From contig CAMVPR010000006.1 of the NCBI GenBank assembly GCA_947169385.1, forward strand, positions 1-64,000: DNA of 64,000 nucleotides, in the 5' to 3' direction. Shown piece by piece: positions 46,201 through 54,865 of the stretch. The translations under genes and the position numbers were made by a program. This DNA is from an uncultured Lachnospiraceae bacterium (GTDB lineage Bacteria; Bacillota; Clostridia; Lachnospirales; Lachnospiraceae). The notes under the pieces were generated by a model. It searched no databases. It had not been told where the DNA came from and saw nothing but the letters and a program-made list of their open reading frames with translations. Position 1 is the first letter of the stretch, and each line of letters begins with the position of its first letter.

Positions 46201-47897
46201 TTCTGCTCCAAAAGATTACCATTCTTACCGACATAAACTGTTCTCGAAGTAACTATCTTCTCACGCTCCGCATCGATAGGAGGATTCGTAACCTGTGCAA
46301 AAAGCTGCTTAAAATAATAGAACAAAGGTTGATACTGCTTAGACAATGCAGCTATCGGGGTGTCAATTCCCATAGAGCCAATCTGCTCGGTAGCATTTAA
46401 CGACATATTAAGTATACCTTCGCGATAGTTCTCATATGTGTAGCCAAATGCTTTCTGCAATCTCTTTCTGTTATCGCCCTCGATTGCAGGAACTTTCTCA
46501 TTAGGAATCTTGATGTCTTTTAACTCTACAAGACTCATGTCAAGCCACTCGCCAAAAGGCTTTTTGTGGGCGTATTTCTCTTTGATTTCTTCGTCCGAGT
46601 AGATAACATTTGCCTTGGTATCCACTAAGAGCATCTTGCCCGGATGAAGTCTCTCTTTCTTAAGAATATGGCTTTCCTCTAAAGGTAGCACCCCTACCTC
46701 TGATGATAAGATAAGCCTTCCGTCATCCATTATATAATAGCGTGATGGTCTTAATCCGTTTCTGTCTAGGATTGCTCCCATGATGTCTCCGTCCGAGAAG
46801 AGTATAGAAGCAGGGCCGTCCCATGGCTCCATCATAGTTGCGTAATACTGATAGAAATCTCTCTCTTCCTGAGAAAGAGTCTCATTATGCGCCCAAGGTT
46901 CAGGTATAAGTACACTTGCTGCAAGCGGAAGATCCATTCCACTCATAAGCAAGAACTCTAACGTATTGTCCAACATTGCTGAGTCAGAACCGCTTGAGGA
47001 AATGACAGGAAGCACCTTAGTCATGTCTTCGTCGCTAAGCAGATCCGAGTGCATCGTCTCCTCACGAGCAAGCATCTTGTCTGCATTTCCCTTGATTGTA
47101 TTAATCTCGCCGTTATGAACAATAAAACGGTTAGGGTGTGCTCTGTTCCAACTAGGATTGGTGTTGGTCGAGAATCTTGAGTGCACCATCGCGATAGCAG
47201 ACTCATAGTCCTTGTCTGTAAGATCGTTAAAAAACGTTCTGAGCTGTCCTACGAGAAACATTCCCTTATATACTATTGTTCTGCATGAGAGTGAAGGTAC
47301 ATAGGTGTTAACGTTACTCTGCTCGAATTCACGCCTTATGATGTAGAGCTTTCTGTCGAATTCAAGATCCGTGGCATTCTTAAGCTTATCAGGGCGCTTG
47401 ATAAATACCTGCTCAATAATAGGCATGCATTCTCTTGCTTTGCTTCCTAGCACCTCAGGATGTATGTCCACATTTCTCCATCCTAAGATACTCATTCCTG
47501 CTTTCTTGACAATGATTTCGAACATTGACTTAGCCTGTCTTCTCTCTAAATCATCATCCGGGAAGAAGAACATTCCGACTGCATAATCTCTTGCATGTCC
47601 GTTGTCCTTCTTGTCCTTATTCCTATAATCCGGTAATGTAACACCCTGTTTCTTCATTACCTTCTCAAAAAACTTATGAGGTATCTGAGTCAATATTCCA
47701 ACACCATCACCGGTCTTACCCTCCGCATCTTTACCGGCTCTGTGCTCTAAGTTCTCAACTATGCTTAAGGCGTCAGCAACAAGCTTGTGACTTGGTTTAC
47801 CGTCAATCTGTATAACCGCACCAATACCGCAGTTATCGTGCTCAAATGACGCATCATATAAACCTGACTCTCTTAATTTCTTAATCTGCTCTTTCAT
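43290..47897 (-). CDS. gltB: Glutamate synthase, large (alpha) subunit
   Basis: A 1535-residue enzyme that makes glutamate from glutamine and 2-oxoglutarate. A 22-residue propeptide precedes the catalytic Cys (HDNCGIGA). Domains in order: class II glutamine amidotransferase (about 23-430), central domain, FMN-binding synthase domain (about 850-1220, with SGRFGVTSKYLVSAKEIQIK), the 3Fe-4S Cys set CVMMRVCQSDTCPMG and a C-terminal beta-helix domain with repeating Gly residues (GGQSYGAFIPKGI). AGGAGG lies 12 bases before the ATG. Its leader carries a promoter, an ANTAR-type hairpin and a terminator, so expression is probably attenuated when nitrogen is plentiful. Confidence 0.96.
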   Translation of the reverse strand: MKEQIKKLRESGLYDASFEHDNCGIGAVIQIDGKPSHKLVADALSIVENLEHRAGKDAEGKTGDGVGILTQIPHKFFEKVMKKQGVTLPDYRNKDKKDNGHARDYAVGMFFFPDDDLERRQAKSMFEIIVKKAGMSILGWRNVDIHPEVLGSKARECMPIIEQVFIKRPDKLKNATDLEFDRKLYIIRREFEQSNVNTYVPSLSCRTIVYKGMFLVGQLRTFFNDLTDKDYESAIAMVHSRFSTNTNPSWNRAHPNRFIVHNGEINTIKGNADKMLAREETMHSDLLSDEDMTKVLPVISSSGSDSAMLDNTLEFLLMSGMDLPLAASVLIPEPWAHNETLSQEERDFYQYYATMMEPWDGPASILFSDGDIMGAILDRNGLRPSRYYIMDDGRLILSSEVGVLPLEESHILKKERLHPGKMLLVDTKANVIYSDEEIKEKYAHKKPFGEWLDMSLVELKDIKIPNEKVPAIEGDNRKRLQKAFGYTYENYREGILNMSLNATEQIGSMGIDTPIAALSKQYQPLFYYFKQLFAQVTNPPIDAEREKIVTSRTVYVGKNGNLLEQKADNCHVLKIHNPILTDLDMLKIKHLDKDGLKARKVSLLYYKSTPMKRVLDHLFVEVDKAYREGASILILSDRGVDENHVAIPSLLAVSAVHKHLVETKKCTAMSLILESGEPREVHHFATLLGYGASAVNPYLAHSTIQELIDDGLLDKDYYAAVDDYDNAILKGIVKIASKMGISTIQSYQGSKIFEAIGVSEEVIDEYFPGTVSRVGGISLEDIAANVDKQHSLAFDPLGLPTNLELTSMGRHKQRSQGENHRYNPQTIHMLQLSTREGDYEKFKQYTEMVDKEDTGYLRSLMEFNYPDKSIPLKDVESEDEIVKRFKTGAMSYGSISEEAHQTLAIAMNHLHGKSNSGEGGESDERIASAGTKHDRSSAIKQVASGRFGVTSKYLVSAKEIQIKMAQGAKPGEGGHLPGKKVYPWVAKTRHSTPGVSLISPPPHHDIYSIEDLAQLIYDLKNANDKARISVKLVSEAGVGTVAAGVAKAGAEVVLVSGYDGGTGAAPLSSIHNAGLPWEMGLAETHQTLVSNGLRNQVVIETDGKLMSGRDVAIAAILGAEEFGFATAPLVTMGCVMMRVCQSDTCPMGVATQNPELRKRFRGKPEYVENFMRFIARELREYMAKLGVKSVDELVGRTDLLKVKDSVDGRDYLDLSRVLVDMSGIDHELQVFNPKLKYDFKLETTKDESVLLASKEIKNLIKNAGNADKTSDAITFDINLNNVDRTFGTLLGAEITRNYPEGLSDDSIVINCTGAGGQSYGAFIPKGITLNLSGDSNDYFGKGLSGGKLIVHAPKDAKYNPEENIIIGNVGLYGATSGEAYIAGMAGERFCIRNSGVTAVVEGVGEHGCEYMTGGKAVILGPTGKNFAAGMSGGVAYVLDEENKLYKNLNKQLVNMEQVEFKNDIEDLRSIIKKHVLYTGSKKGQKILDNFDEYITHFKKIIPTDYKEMLKLTAECEEQGMNHEQAEVEAFTKLVG

Positions 47898-47921
47898 AAT
47901 CTAATGACTCCTCCTATGCAC

Positions 47922-47958
47922 AAAAAAAGGCACTTCGAGTGTTGAAACTCGAAGCGCC
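47922..47958 (-). terminator. Attenuator terminator in the gltB leader
   Basis: A 12-bp stem (47929-47940 with 47947-47958, one G-T pair), loop TTCAAC on the minus strand, followed by seven Ts. It lies between the gltB promoter and ribosome-binding site. Its 5' arm overlaps the ANTAR-type hairpin at 47951-47966, so the two structures exclude each other. Confidence 0.85.
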
Positions 47959-47966
47959 ATTGCTTC
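47951..47966 (-). promoter_or_regulatory. ANTAR-type hairpin in the gltB leader
   Basis: On the minus strand, GAAGC-AATGGC-GCTTC forms a 5-bp stem with a six-base loop that has A at position 1 and G at position 4, the loop rule for ANTAR-binding RNA. Forming it uses the first bases of the terminator 5' arm. No strong second hairpin is visible upstream. Confidence 0.72.
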
Positions 47967-47991
47967 TAAATCTGTGTTTTAAATTATCTCT

Positions 47992-48019
47992 AGTATAATA
48001 CTTTATTTTTAAATGTCAA
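47992..48019 (-). promoter_or_regulatory. gltB promoter
   Basis: Minus-strand -35 TTGACA (48014-48019), 16-bp spacer, -10 TATACT (47992-47997). Predicted transcription start near 47985, about 20 bases before the ANTAR-type hairpin. Confidence 0.75.
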
Positions 48020-48077
48020 TAGATTTTTTTATTTTGTGGGATGCGGTTTATGATTTTCATAGAACATTGGGTTTTTC

Positions 48078-48127
48078 GTAGCGGCGACCAGCGGTCGCCA
48101 TCAGTGGAGCACTATGTGCTCCGCTAT
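48078..48127. repeat. Dispersed repeat B
   Basis: Single element B with GTAGCGG/CCGCTAT ends; inner hairpins GGCGACC...GGTCGCC and GGAGCAC...GTGCTCC. The first hairpin differs from other copies by compensatory changes on both sides (GCGACC/GGTCGC), which supports selection for folding. The remaining gap to 48370 shows no gene, only AT-rich sequence. Confidence 0.8.
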
Positions 48128-48370
48128 GGATCATTTTATCAACGGATTCAAGTGACTGTCCCCGTGGTTTATATTCTCCTGAATTATCATTATCATCGCA
48201 AAACACATGTCAATAGCTTCCATTTTTCAATATAGTAATACAACTCCATAGAAAACAATTATCTGCTAAATATACTTTAATCCATCACAATGACAGAATG
48301 TGTCACAGTATCGGACTATATTTAATAATATCATTTAATGCTTTTATTCAAATGAATGGAGTGTGATTGT

Positions 48371-49342
48371 ATGTACAAAGAGATACTTAATAAATTCATG
48401 CCATCTAAGTATATTAGAGATTATTTGAAAAATGTTGGTATAAGTCTCGGTGCTGATTACATTGAAGATATTATTTACTATTCGCCTAGTTCGATAGATA
48501 TTAAGCTTAAATCACTTAAAGAAATTAAGGATTTAGTATATGATGATGAAACTAATAAAATATATGTCGATGAAGGTAACTCAAAAAATGTTTACTGTGA
48601 ATTCTGTCATCAAGATCGCATAGATAATTATACAGAAATGGTAAATGTACTTACTGAAGCTATTAGGCTTATGAATTTAGATAGTGTTTTTACAATTGAA
48701 TTATATCGCAGCTCTGGTGAGCCTGACAGTTATGGTGGGTTTATAGGTATAGCTGGCAACTACGATGATGCAGTCAACTTATATGAAAGACATGTTTCTG
48801 ACTATGATAAAACAACATACGCAGCTATTACATGTTATCAAAAAAATGTAAATGGAAAGTATTTTGATGTATGTACATACTACTGCAGTAGTAGGATAAC
48901 ATATTATGTCACATTTAATAGTGATTATTTTCCTCAGCAGCTTTCATCTTTGCAAGAGATAAATGTATATGTGCCCTATGTACCTGGGGATATTCTTGAA
49001 TCGGATGGTTATCCGTTTGCACCTAAACAGCGATTTGTGATTCTTGACATCGGAGATAACTGGGATTATTGCTGCGTAACTGCAGCATATGTCAACAAAA
49101 AAGGCGAAGTAAACATGGGGGATGTTAAACATAATATGCTAAAATATCGCCCATATCCCCAAATATCTGTCTTGTATACGGCATCTTTATTTAGCGGAGT
49201 GCTAAGTGAAGAAGAGCGTATATTAAAGGAGATAAGTGATTATATTAATAAAAATGCAGAAAATGGTAGGGCGATATATAAAGATTGTGTTGAAGGGTCG
49301 CCAGAAGTGGTTAGAAAATGGATAAAGGATAATTCGAAATGA
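48371..49342 (+). CDS. Hypothetical protein, unknown
   Basis: A 323-residue protein starting at MYKEILNKFM with GGAG nine bases upstream. It is rich in Tyr, Asp and Cys (for example YCEFCHQDR and YYCSSRITYYV). No transmembrane segment, signal peptide or known motif was seen. The C-terminal 60 residues look helical and basic. Base composition is more AT-rich than the core genes nearby, matching the following island. It ends 24 bp before a convergent XRE-family gene. Confidence 0.6.
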   Translation: MYKEILNKFMPSKYIRDYLKNVGISLGADYIEDIIYYSPSSIDIKLKSLKEIKDLVYDDETNKIYVDEGNSKNVYCEFCHQDRIDNYTEMVNVLTEAIRLMNLDSVFTIELYRSSGEPDSYGGFIGIAGNYDDAVNLYERHVSDYDKTTYAAITCYQKNVNGKYFDVCTYYCSSRITYYVTFNSDYFPQQLSSLQEINVYVPYVPGDILESDGYPFAPKQRFVILDIGDNWDYCCVTAAYVNKKGEVNMGDVKHNMLKYRPYPQISVLYTASLFSGVLSEEERILKEISDYINKNAENGRAIYKDCVEGSPEVVRKWIKDNSK

Positions 49343-49366
49343 GGTTCAATACGATTACAAATTGTT

Positions 49367-49714
49367 TTAATCTGAGTTGTCCCCAAACAAGACAATCATC
49401 TCGTCTATAATATTTTCGACGATTCTAACTTGTGAGGGTGTTAGTTTGGAAAGTTTCTCAGAAAGGATAAGTAAATCTTTGTCTATGATGTCTCCTGTAA
49501 GCAAATAATCTGTGCTGACGTTTAAAGCGGAAGCAAGTTTCATAAGGTTTTCGGGTCTCATAGCACGTTTGCCACTTTCGGCATAAGAAACAAATTGAGT
49601 AGTTAAACCGCTAGATTCAGCGAGAGATTCTTGAGTTAATCCCATCTTTTTACGTTTTTCAGTTATTCTATTTCCCATTTTGGTTAAGAACAAATCCATA
49701 TCAGGTGAATACAA
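49367..49714 (-). CDS. XRE-family transcriptional regulator
   Basis: A 115-residue Cro/CI-type DNA-binding protein. The helix-turn-helix spans about residues 12-68 (GNRITEKRKKMGLTQESLA, then TQFVSYAESGKRAMRPENL), with a C-terminal extension (LSKLTPSQVRIVENIIDEM) that probably dimerises. Start choice is uncertain: a TTG at 49714 has AGGAAAGG upstream, while an ATG at 49699 lies 15 bases beyond it. The gene is divergent from the patatin operon and the shared gap holds repeated TATTGTTGA half-sites, so it may repress itself and the patatin gene. Confidence 0.85.
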   Translation of the reverse strand: MYSPDMDLFLTKMGNRITEKRKKMGLTQESLAESSGLTTQFVSYAESGKRAMRPENLMKLASALNVSTDYLLTGDIIDKDLLILSEKLSKLTPSQVRIVENIIDEMIVLFGDNSD

Positions 49715-49737
49715 CCTTTCCTATTTTGTTAAATTAT

Positions 49738-49799
49738 ATCAACAATATGCCAAGATTTTAATCGCGTATTGTTGATTTTATTCAACAGTATGATATAAT
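49738..49799. promoter_or_regulatory. Divergent promoter/operator between XRE and patatin genes
   Basis: Half-sites ATCAACAATA (49738-49747), TATTGTTGAT (49767-49776) and TCAACAGTA (49782-49790) form inverted pairs. For the plus strand, -35 TTGATT (49772-49777) and -10 TATAAT (49794-49799) are 16 bp apart, overlapping two half-sites. On the minus strand a TATAAT (49733-49738) touches the first. This arrangement suits regulation by the XRE protein. Confidence 0.65.
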
Positions 49800-49910
49800 A
49801 TTGTCCGTGATATATACTTATATATGTTGTGGTCAATGAATATATTGCCGAAAGATACTGAAAGTATTTTAGTAAGGTTAACTACCTTAACAAGCAAGGA
49901 GGAATTATAT

Positions 49911-50897
49911 ATGACTGGATTAATGGCAGAGAATAACTCGTCTCATATTATCAAAAAAGATAGAATTGGTGTTGTTCTAGAAGGCGGCGGAGGCAGAGGT
50001 GCATATCACATAGGCGTATGGAAAGCTTTGGAAGAAGCAGGATTGAAAAAATATGTTTCGGCAATTTCCGGGACATCAGTCGGAGGGCTCAATGCTGCTC
50101 TGTTTGTTCAGGGAGATTATGATAAAGCAGAGAAAGTGTGGCAAGGTATATCTGTAAAAAGCATATTATCAAAGAAGTTATCAAAGAAGACAATTATTAG
50201 TACAATTGATGAATTGGACGAGAAAGGATTTAAACTCTATGTCCGTGAGGGATTACTAGAAATAATAAATGACGCCCTGGATTTGAGTATTTTTGATGAT
50301 GATAGTAGTATTCCGTGTTATGTTACATGTGTACGTACAAAAAAGATAAAAGCTGGAGAAGACGTTTTTATAAAACATAAACATAATATTCAAGAGGTGG
50401 AATGTTACAGACCACCTAAGTCATATTCTAAAGATAAAACTGAGTATTTTAATATGCGAGACTTTAATTATCAAGATAGGAAAAGAATCTTATTGGCAAC
50501 AAGTGCAATACCTTTTATATTTCCTCAAGAAAAAATAGGAGATTATTATTACATTGATGGTGGAGTTAAAGATAATCAACCAGTTGAGCCCCTAATAAAG
50601 CAGGAAGAATGTAACAAAATCGTCGTTGTTCATTTATCTAGAGAGCCTAAAATAAAGGAAATTGAAGAGGAAAACTATAAAGGAACTAATATATATCATA
50701 TACGACCTCGTGATTACCAAGGCGGTTTTATTAAGGGAACACTGAATTTTTCACCTAAAGATGCTATTAGACGAATCGAACAAGGTTATGAAGACACTAA
50801 AGAATTATTCGCTAATATTAGTGAGGATATTAAAAAATCAAATCAGCACGATAAATTATTAAAGGAGTATTTAAATGAGTCAAGAGAATTTCAATGA
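49911..50897 (+). CDS. Patatin-like phospholipase
   Basis: A 328-residue lipid acyl hydrolase. The oxyanion loop is [11 protein letters not shown] (near residue 25), the nucleophile Ser is about residue 56 in SGTSVGG, and the catalytic Asp about residue 216 in IDGGVKDNQ; together these form the Ser-Asp dyad of patatins. Such enzymes degrade membrane phospholipids and serve as effectors in some anti-phage systems such as CBASS (CapV). Start MTGLMAE has AAGGAGG upstream. The 3' end overlaps the next gene by 23 bp, indicating translational coupling. No cyclic-nucleotide synthase is nearby. Confidence 0.9.
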   Translation: MTGLMAENNSSHIIKKDRIGVVLEGGGGRGAYHIGVWKALEEAGLKKYVSAISGTSVGGLNAALFVQGDYDKAEKVWQGISVKSILSKKLSKKTIISTIDELDEKGFKLYVREGLLEIINDALDLSIFDDDSSIPCYVTCVRTKKIKAGEDVFIKHKHNIQEVECYRPPKSYSKDKTEYFNMRDFNYQDRKRILLATSAIPFIFPQEKIGDYYYIDGGVKDNQPVEPLIKQEECNKIVVVHLSREPKIKEIEEENYKGTNIYHIRPRDYQGGFIKGTLNFSPKDAIRRIEQGYEDTKELFANISEDIKKSNQHDKLLKEYLNESREFQ

Positions 50898-50998
50898 GTC
50901 AAGAGAAAATAAGGTGATTGTAGATGATGAAAGGAGTATTTCAATGAGTCAAGAGTATTTAAATGAGTCAAGAGAAAATAAAGTGATTGTAGATGATG
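50861..50998 (+). repeat. Two tandem 69-bp units at the patatin/partner gene junction
   Basis: Units at 50861-50929 and 50930-50998 each contain AAAGGAG, ATGAGTCAAGAG and GTGATTGTAGATGATG. They duplicate the ribosome-binding site and start of the following gene, in frame (69 = 3 x 23), so the partner protein begins with the repeated segment MSQE...[14 protein letters not shown]. Two translation starts (50875 and 50944) are thus available. Confidence 0.85.
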
Positions 50999-52530
50999 AA
51001 AGAATTGAGGAATACATAAGTGAACTTTCGCTGGCAGAATGCTATCAGTTACTCTCTGCTCTAGAGTTTAAAAATCAAAATATTAGCGCATGGAATAAGG
51101 CGATGGATGATCTGGGATTTTTTAGGTTTTTTACCAAAAAAAGAACAAAGGAGAAACTTAGACATGCTGATGAAGATTTTAAAAGAATTGTAATAAAGTT
51201 GTCTCGCTCGTTAGTAGAAAAAATTCAGAAAAACTTAGAGTTTACTAGAAAAGATATAATAAATCTTATCAAAAAAGACCGTAATATGCAAAGTCAGCTA
51301 GATGAAATTCGTAAAAATCTTAGCTTTAGCAATTGGCGTGATACCATAGGTAATCAAAAAGTAGACGGCAAGCGATATAAGGATTTACCACCATATCATA
51401 AAGCATTTAGGGTTGTGGCGGATTGTTGTGAATATATTTTTAAAGATTGTGAAGTAGAAGAACCTTCTATTAGAACAGCTTTGGATAATCTTGGCATAAG
51501 AGAAAGTGATAGGATATGTTTAGAAGAATTTTGTTCATTGACGACAATATGTCAAAGCGATATCTATTTAACTTCTTTTTCACTATGTGAGAATGGAAGA
51601 ATAGAAGAACTGTCTCCTTACGGAAGAATAATCTACTCTTATCCCAAATATCAGCGTGATACTATTAATAAACCTGAATATAGCAATAATTGTGAAGGAA
51701 TATGGGAATTATATTGGAACAAAGTAAACGAAAATGAGAGGGTTGAAAAGGAGGTTTCTCCAACTGATTTGTGTATAAATCTAATTAAGGATATAAAAGA
51801 AGTAGTAAAGCCCTCAATTATGGAAATGGTATCTATAAAAGAGGATTCTAATACATTAAATTTGCCATCTGATGATGATAATATGAGTAATTTGTATTTA
51901 ATTAAGATTACACCTGAGGGAGTTAGTAAAATTAGTGTTGATGGTACTGTTTCATTAATGAAAGGAAATCCTGGAAAACATTATGTTGTTTCTGAGGAAT
52001 TGAAAGAATATATTGAAAATTCTATTGAAAATTGGCATCCTAAAGCATGGATAGTTGGTAGGAATGTACTTGAAAATATGCCTGCAGTCAAACCTCGTGT
52101 AGAGAGTAAAGCACCGATTGTTTATTTGTCGGATTATTATATGAGGTTATGGTTTGAATCATGTTCAGCTCATGTCAGAAAAACAAATAAGTTTTTAGCA
52201 TTTGCAGAATACTACGATCATAGTATGTATTTTCAAGGATACAGATTATCCGATGATGGCGAGAAGTTTTCAAAAGAATTTACTGATAAATGTGTGGATT
52301 ATAACAAGTTAAAAAAGAATATTCGCAAGTCTTTAGAAGATATGTTTTCGTGTGAGTGGGATCAAATAAAAAAATATCGCACTTTTACGGTGGATGCATA
52401 TTTGGAAGAAAAATTGGATAGTAATAAACTTAAGGTATATATGGTTGAAAACAGTTGGGAAAGTGTTCTTAACGAATCTGAAGAAAAATTTATTGAAATC
52501 ACAGATAAGTTGATTACAATAAATAGCTAG
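50875..52530 (+). CDS. Large unknown protein coupled to the patatin gene
   Basis: A 551-residue protein (or 528 from the alternative ATG at 50944). After the duplicated N-terminus, a helical, charged region (about 45-170) contains [14 protein letters not shown]. The middle includes [24 protein letters not shown], which is loosely HTH- or sensor-like. The C-terminal third has [20 protein letters not shown] recognise no family, signal peptide or membrane segment. Overlap with the patatin gene, and the following WYL regulator, suggest it is the sensor, adaptor or toxin partner of a defence-like module. AT-rich codon use indicates acquisition by transfer. Confidence 0.62.
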   Translation: MSQENFNESRENKVIVDDERSISMSQEYLNESRENKVIVDDERIEEYISELSLAECYQLLSALEFKNQNISAWNKAMDDLGFFRFFTKKRTKEKLRHADEDFKRIVIKLSRSLVEKIQKNLEFTRKDIINLIKKDRNMQSQLDEIRKNLSFSNWRDTIGNQKVDGKRYKDLPPYHKAFRVVADCCEYIFKDCEVEEPSIRTALDNLGIRESDRICLEEFCSLTTICQSDIYLTSFSLCENGRIEELSPYGRIIYSYPKYQRDTINKPEYSNNCEGIWELYWNKVNENERVEKEVSPTDLCINLIKDIKEVVKPSIMEMVSIKEDSNTLNLPSDDDNMSNLYLIKITPEGVSKISVDGTVSLMKGNPGKHYVVSEELKEYIENSIENWHPKAWIVGRNVLENMPAVKPRVESKAPIVYLSDYYMRLWFESCSAHVRKTNKFLAFAEYYDHSMYFQGYRLSDDGEKFSKEFTDKCVDYNKLKKNIRKSLEDMFSCEWDQIKKYRTFTVDAYLEEKLDSNKLKVYMVENSWESVLNESEEKFIEITDKLITINS

Positions 52531-52567
52531 TAATCAAACAAAAGAACTGTCATAAGAAGGTGATTGT

Positions 52568-53578
52568 TTGAGTAAAGATTCTAAAAATATCAGAGTATTG
52601 TCTATTTATATTATGCTTTGCAAAGGTCAATATGTAAATAAGAAGGAACTTGCGCACAGTTTTGATGTAAATGAGCGCTCGATACAAAGGGATATTGACG
52701 ATATTCGTGCATTTCTTGATGAGCAACATGTTAAATATGGAGATAAGCGTGAGGTAATGTATGATAGAATTAAAAAAGAATATATTATGGTTGGGGATGA
52801 ACCCACTATGCTCTCAAGTAGTGAGATACTTGCGGTTTCCAAGATACTTTTAGAGAGTCGTGCGTTTCCTAAAAGAGAACTTAATTCTATACTTAACAAG
52901 GTAATTAATAGTTGTACACCGCTTAAGAACAAGAAAATTGTTAATGAACTCATATCTAACGAGAAATATCACTATGTTGAACTTAACCATAGTGAATACA
53001 TACAAGATAGGCTGTGGAATATTGGATTTGACATACATGATAGTAATCTTGTAATCATCAATTATATGAGGCAGGTAGCGCAAGGAGAGCTTGTTAAACA
53101 TATTGTTGAACCTGTCTCAATACTGTTTTCAGAGTATTACTTTTACTTGTGTGCGTACATCGTTAAAAAGGATGATTCCGGGAGATATATACACACTTAT
53201 AACTATCCTACTATTTTTAGAATTGATAGGATAAAGTACTACAATAGACTGGGGCAAAAGTTCAGAAAGTCATATGCTAATCGATTCGAAGAGGGTGAGT
53301 TCAGAAAACGAGTTCAGTTTATGTATGCCGGACAGCTTGAACGAGTTGTATTCAAGTTTTATGGGAGTAATCCCGAAGCAGTATTAGATCGCCTTCCTAC
53401 CGCCGTAATAAAAGAACAATCCGATAACGAATACTTGATTGAATCAGAGGTATATGGCAAGGGGATTGTAATGTGGCTTTTGAGTCAGGGGAACAAGATT
53501 GAGGTTATTAAACCTAAAAAAATTAGAGAAGAAATGAGGGAGACACTTTTCAATATGCTTGAAAGGTATGAATCGTAG
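52568..53578 (+). CDS. WYL-domain transcriptional regulator
   Basis: A 336-residue regulator. The N-terminal winged HTH (about 6-60) has VNKKELAHSFDVNERSIQRDI; the WYL domain follows (about 150-230, with EPVSILFSEYYFYLCAYI) and a C-terminal WCX-like part ends the protein. WYL regulators bind nucleic acid or nucleotide ligands and often control phage-defence loci. TTG start with AAGG upstream is the best choice. It is 37 bp behind the 551-residue gene and followed by a terminator, so it closes the patatin operon. Confidence 0.9.
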   Translation: MSKDSKNIRVLSIYIMLCKGQYVNKKELAHSFDVNERSIQRDIDDIRAFLDEQHVKYGDKREVMYDRIKKEYIMVGDEPTMLSSSEILAVSKILLESRAFPKRELNSILNKVINSCTPLKNKKIVNELISNEKYHYVELNHSEYIQDRLWNIGFDIHDSNLVIINYMRQVAQGELVKHIVEPVSILFSEYYFYLCAYIVKKDDSGRYIHTYNYPTIFRIDRIKYYNRLGQKFRKSYANRFEEGEFRKRVQFMYAGQLERVVFKFYGSNPEAVLDRLPTAVIKEQSDNEYLIESEVYGKGIVMWLLSQGNKIEVIKPKKIREEMRETLFNMLERYES

Positions 53579-53668
53579 TGTTGAAGGTGTCTGTCCTTAA
53601 ATTTGTTCCCGGTCACATTCATTTCCTAACATCTCCTAAAGTTCAGCCCTTTCCGTAACGTTAGAAAC

Positions 53669-53725
53669 GTGCGCCGCCAGGCGCACTATAACCCAATTTT
53701 CTGCAAGCAGAAAATCGGGTTTTTT
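53669..53725 (+). terminator. Two hairpins ending the patatin-WYL operon
   Basis: GTGCGCC/GGCGCAC hairpin (53669-53686), then a longer stem (53690-53705 with 53707-53720) with GGGTTTTTT at the end, typical of an intrinsic plus-strand terminator. Confidence 0.82.
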
Positions 53726-53788
53726 AACGATTTATCATTTTCAGTCGTAAATCAATTAGAAAATTCAAAGATTCAGTGTGTTATATTC

Positions 53789-54667
53789 TTAGACATAAAT
53801 ACTTTGGTACTCAACAAACTTTCGGTCAATAGGGAGCGAAAATGTTGAAATATCGCAACCTCGTAACATATGGTTCAAGTCCTTTACATTAGTAGTGTTC
53901 AGCTTTGATAAATCCAAACCAGCGAGCTGACTGCACCCTAAAAACATAGAGCGCATATTCACAACGTTTCTTGTATCAAATTCGGTTATATCAAGTGATT
54001 TAAGACTATTACAACCAGCAAACATTCCTTGCATGAATAGTGTATTTCTGGTTGTAAAGCTTGATAAATCTATTCTTTCCAAATTCGAGCAATCTCTAAA
54101 CATACTATGCATATCCTTTACTTTTACGGTGTTAAATGTAGACAAGTCAAGCTCTGCCAGGTTTGTGCAACCGAAAAACATCCTTGCCATATTCTCAGTA
54201 TTACTAGTATCTAATTCGGATAGGTCCAGCTCATGTCCCTCAAAGAAACACTCGTCCAAGTCACAAAACAAATCCTCACAGTTTTTAGGTGCTACACCGG
54301 TAAGTTTAAGAAAGTCTATCTTTAAACATTCTCTTTTATTGGTTACAAACTCATCAATGTCTACCTCAATAAATGCTGTACTCTTTTTCTCATCGTATTC
54401 TTTCAAAGATTTAGATAATCTTTCCCAATCTTCATAAGTCAAAACTCTATGCGAATCTGTAGTTGTTTTAATATGACTATCGTCATTATTCAAATTATCG
54501 GAACTATACGATGTATACTCACCAGACCTTCTGTTAGCCAAATACATAGATACACCAGCACCAAGCAAAGCTCCTACTGCACCTGCTAAAATAACACCTC
54601 CAATTCCTATTCCTGTACTATCATCATCTACATAACATGTGTCAATAACTTCCGCTTCTTCAAACAT
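53789..54667 (-). CDS. Membrane protein with BspA-type leucine-rich repeats
   Basis: A 292-residue protein. A single membrane segment with Gly-rich face (GIGGVILAGAVGALLGAGV) spans about residues 21-41, followed by a Ser/Thr/Asp linker. The C-terminal half (about 140-290) is a run of BspA/DUF285 repeats, about 23-24 residues each, of the type DLSTFNTVKVKDMHSMF. Such repeats often bind host or phage proteins. No Sec cleavage site. GGAGG precedes the ATG. It lies just after the WYL operon on the opposite strand, in AT-rich sequence. Confidence 0.82.
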   Translation of the reverse strand: MFEEAEVIDTCYVDDDSTGIGIGGVILAGAVGALLGAGVSMYLANRRSGEYTSYSSDNLNNDDSHIKTTTDSHRVLTYEDWERLSKSLKEYDEKKSTAFIEVDIDEFVTNKRECLKIDFLKLTGVAPKNCEDLFCDLDECFFEGHELDLSELDTSNTENMARMFFGCTNLAELDLSTFNTVKVKDMHSMFRDCSNLERIDLSSFTTRNTLFMQGMFAGCNSLKSLDITEFDTRNVVNMRSMFLGCSQLAGLDLSKLNTTNVKDLNHMLRGCDISTFSLPIDRKFVEYQSIYV

Positions 54668-54865
54668 ACTAATACACCTCCAATGGAAAAACTATCAGTT
54701 ACTGAATTATACTATAATTCATTGCAAGGACAGAATGTGTCATTGTAATGAATTATTATAGCGTAGAAGTAAAAACATTTATGTATTATGAATAAAGAAA
54801 CCAACACATTTGTAGGTGTTATCTCCTAGGCTTATAAGAGAGATTTTCTCCAAAAGTGCAAAAGT

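Noticed and set aside
49367-53578. Complete CBASS system
   Set aside because: A patatin effector and WYL regulator are present, but no cyclic-oligonucleotide synthase or other known CBASS sensor was recognised.
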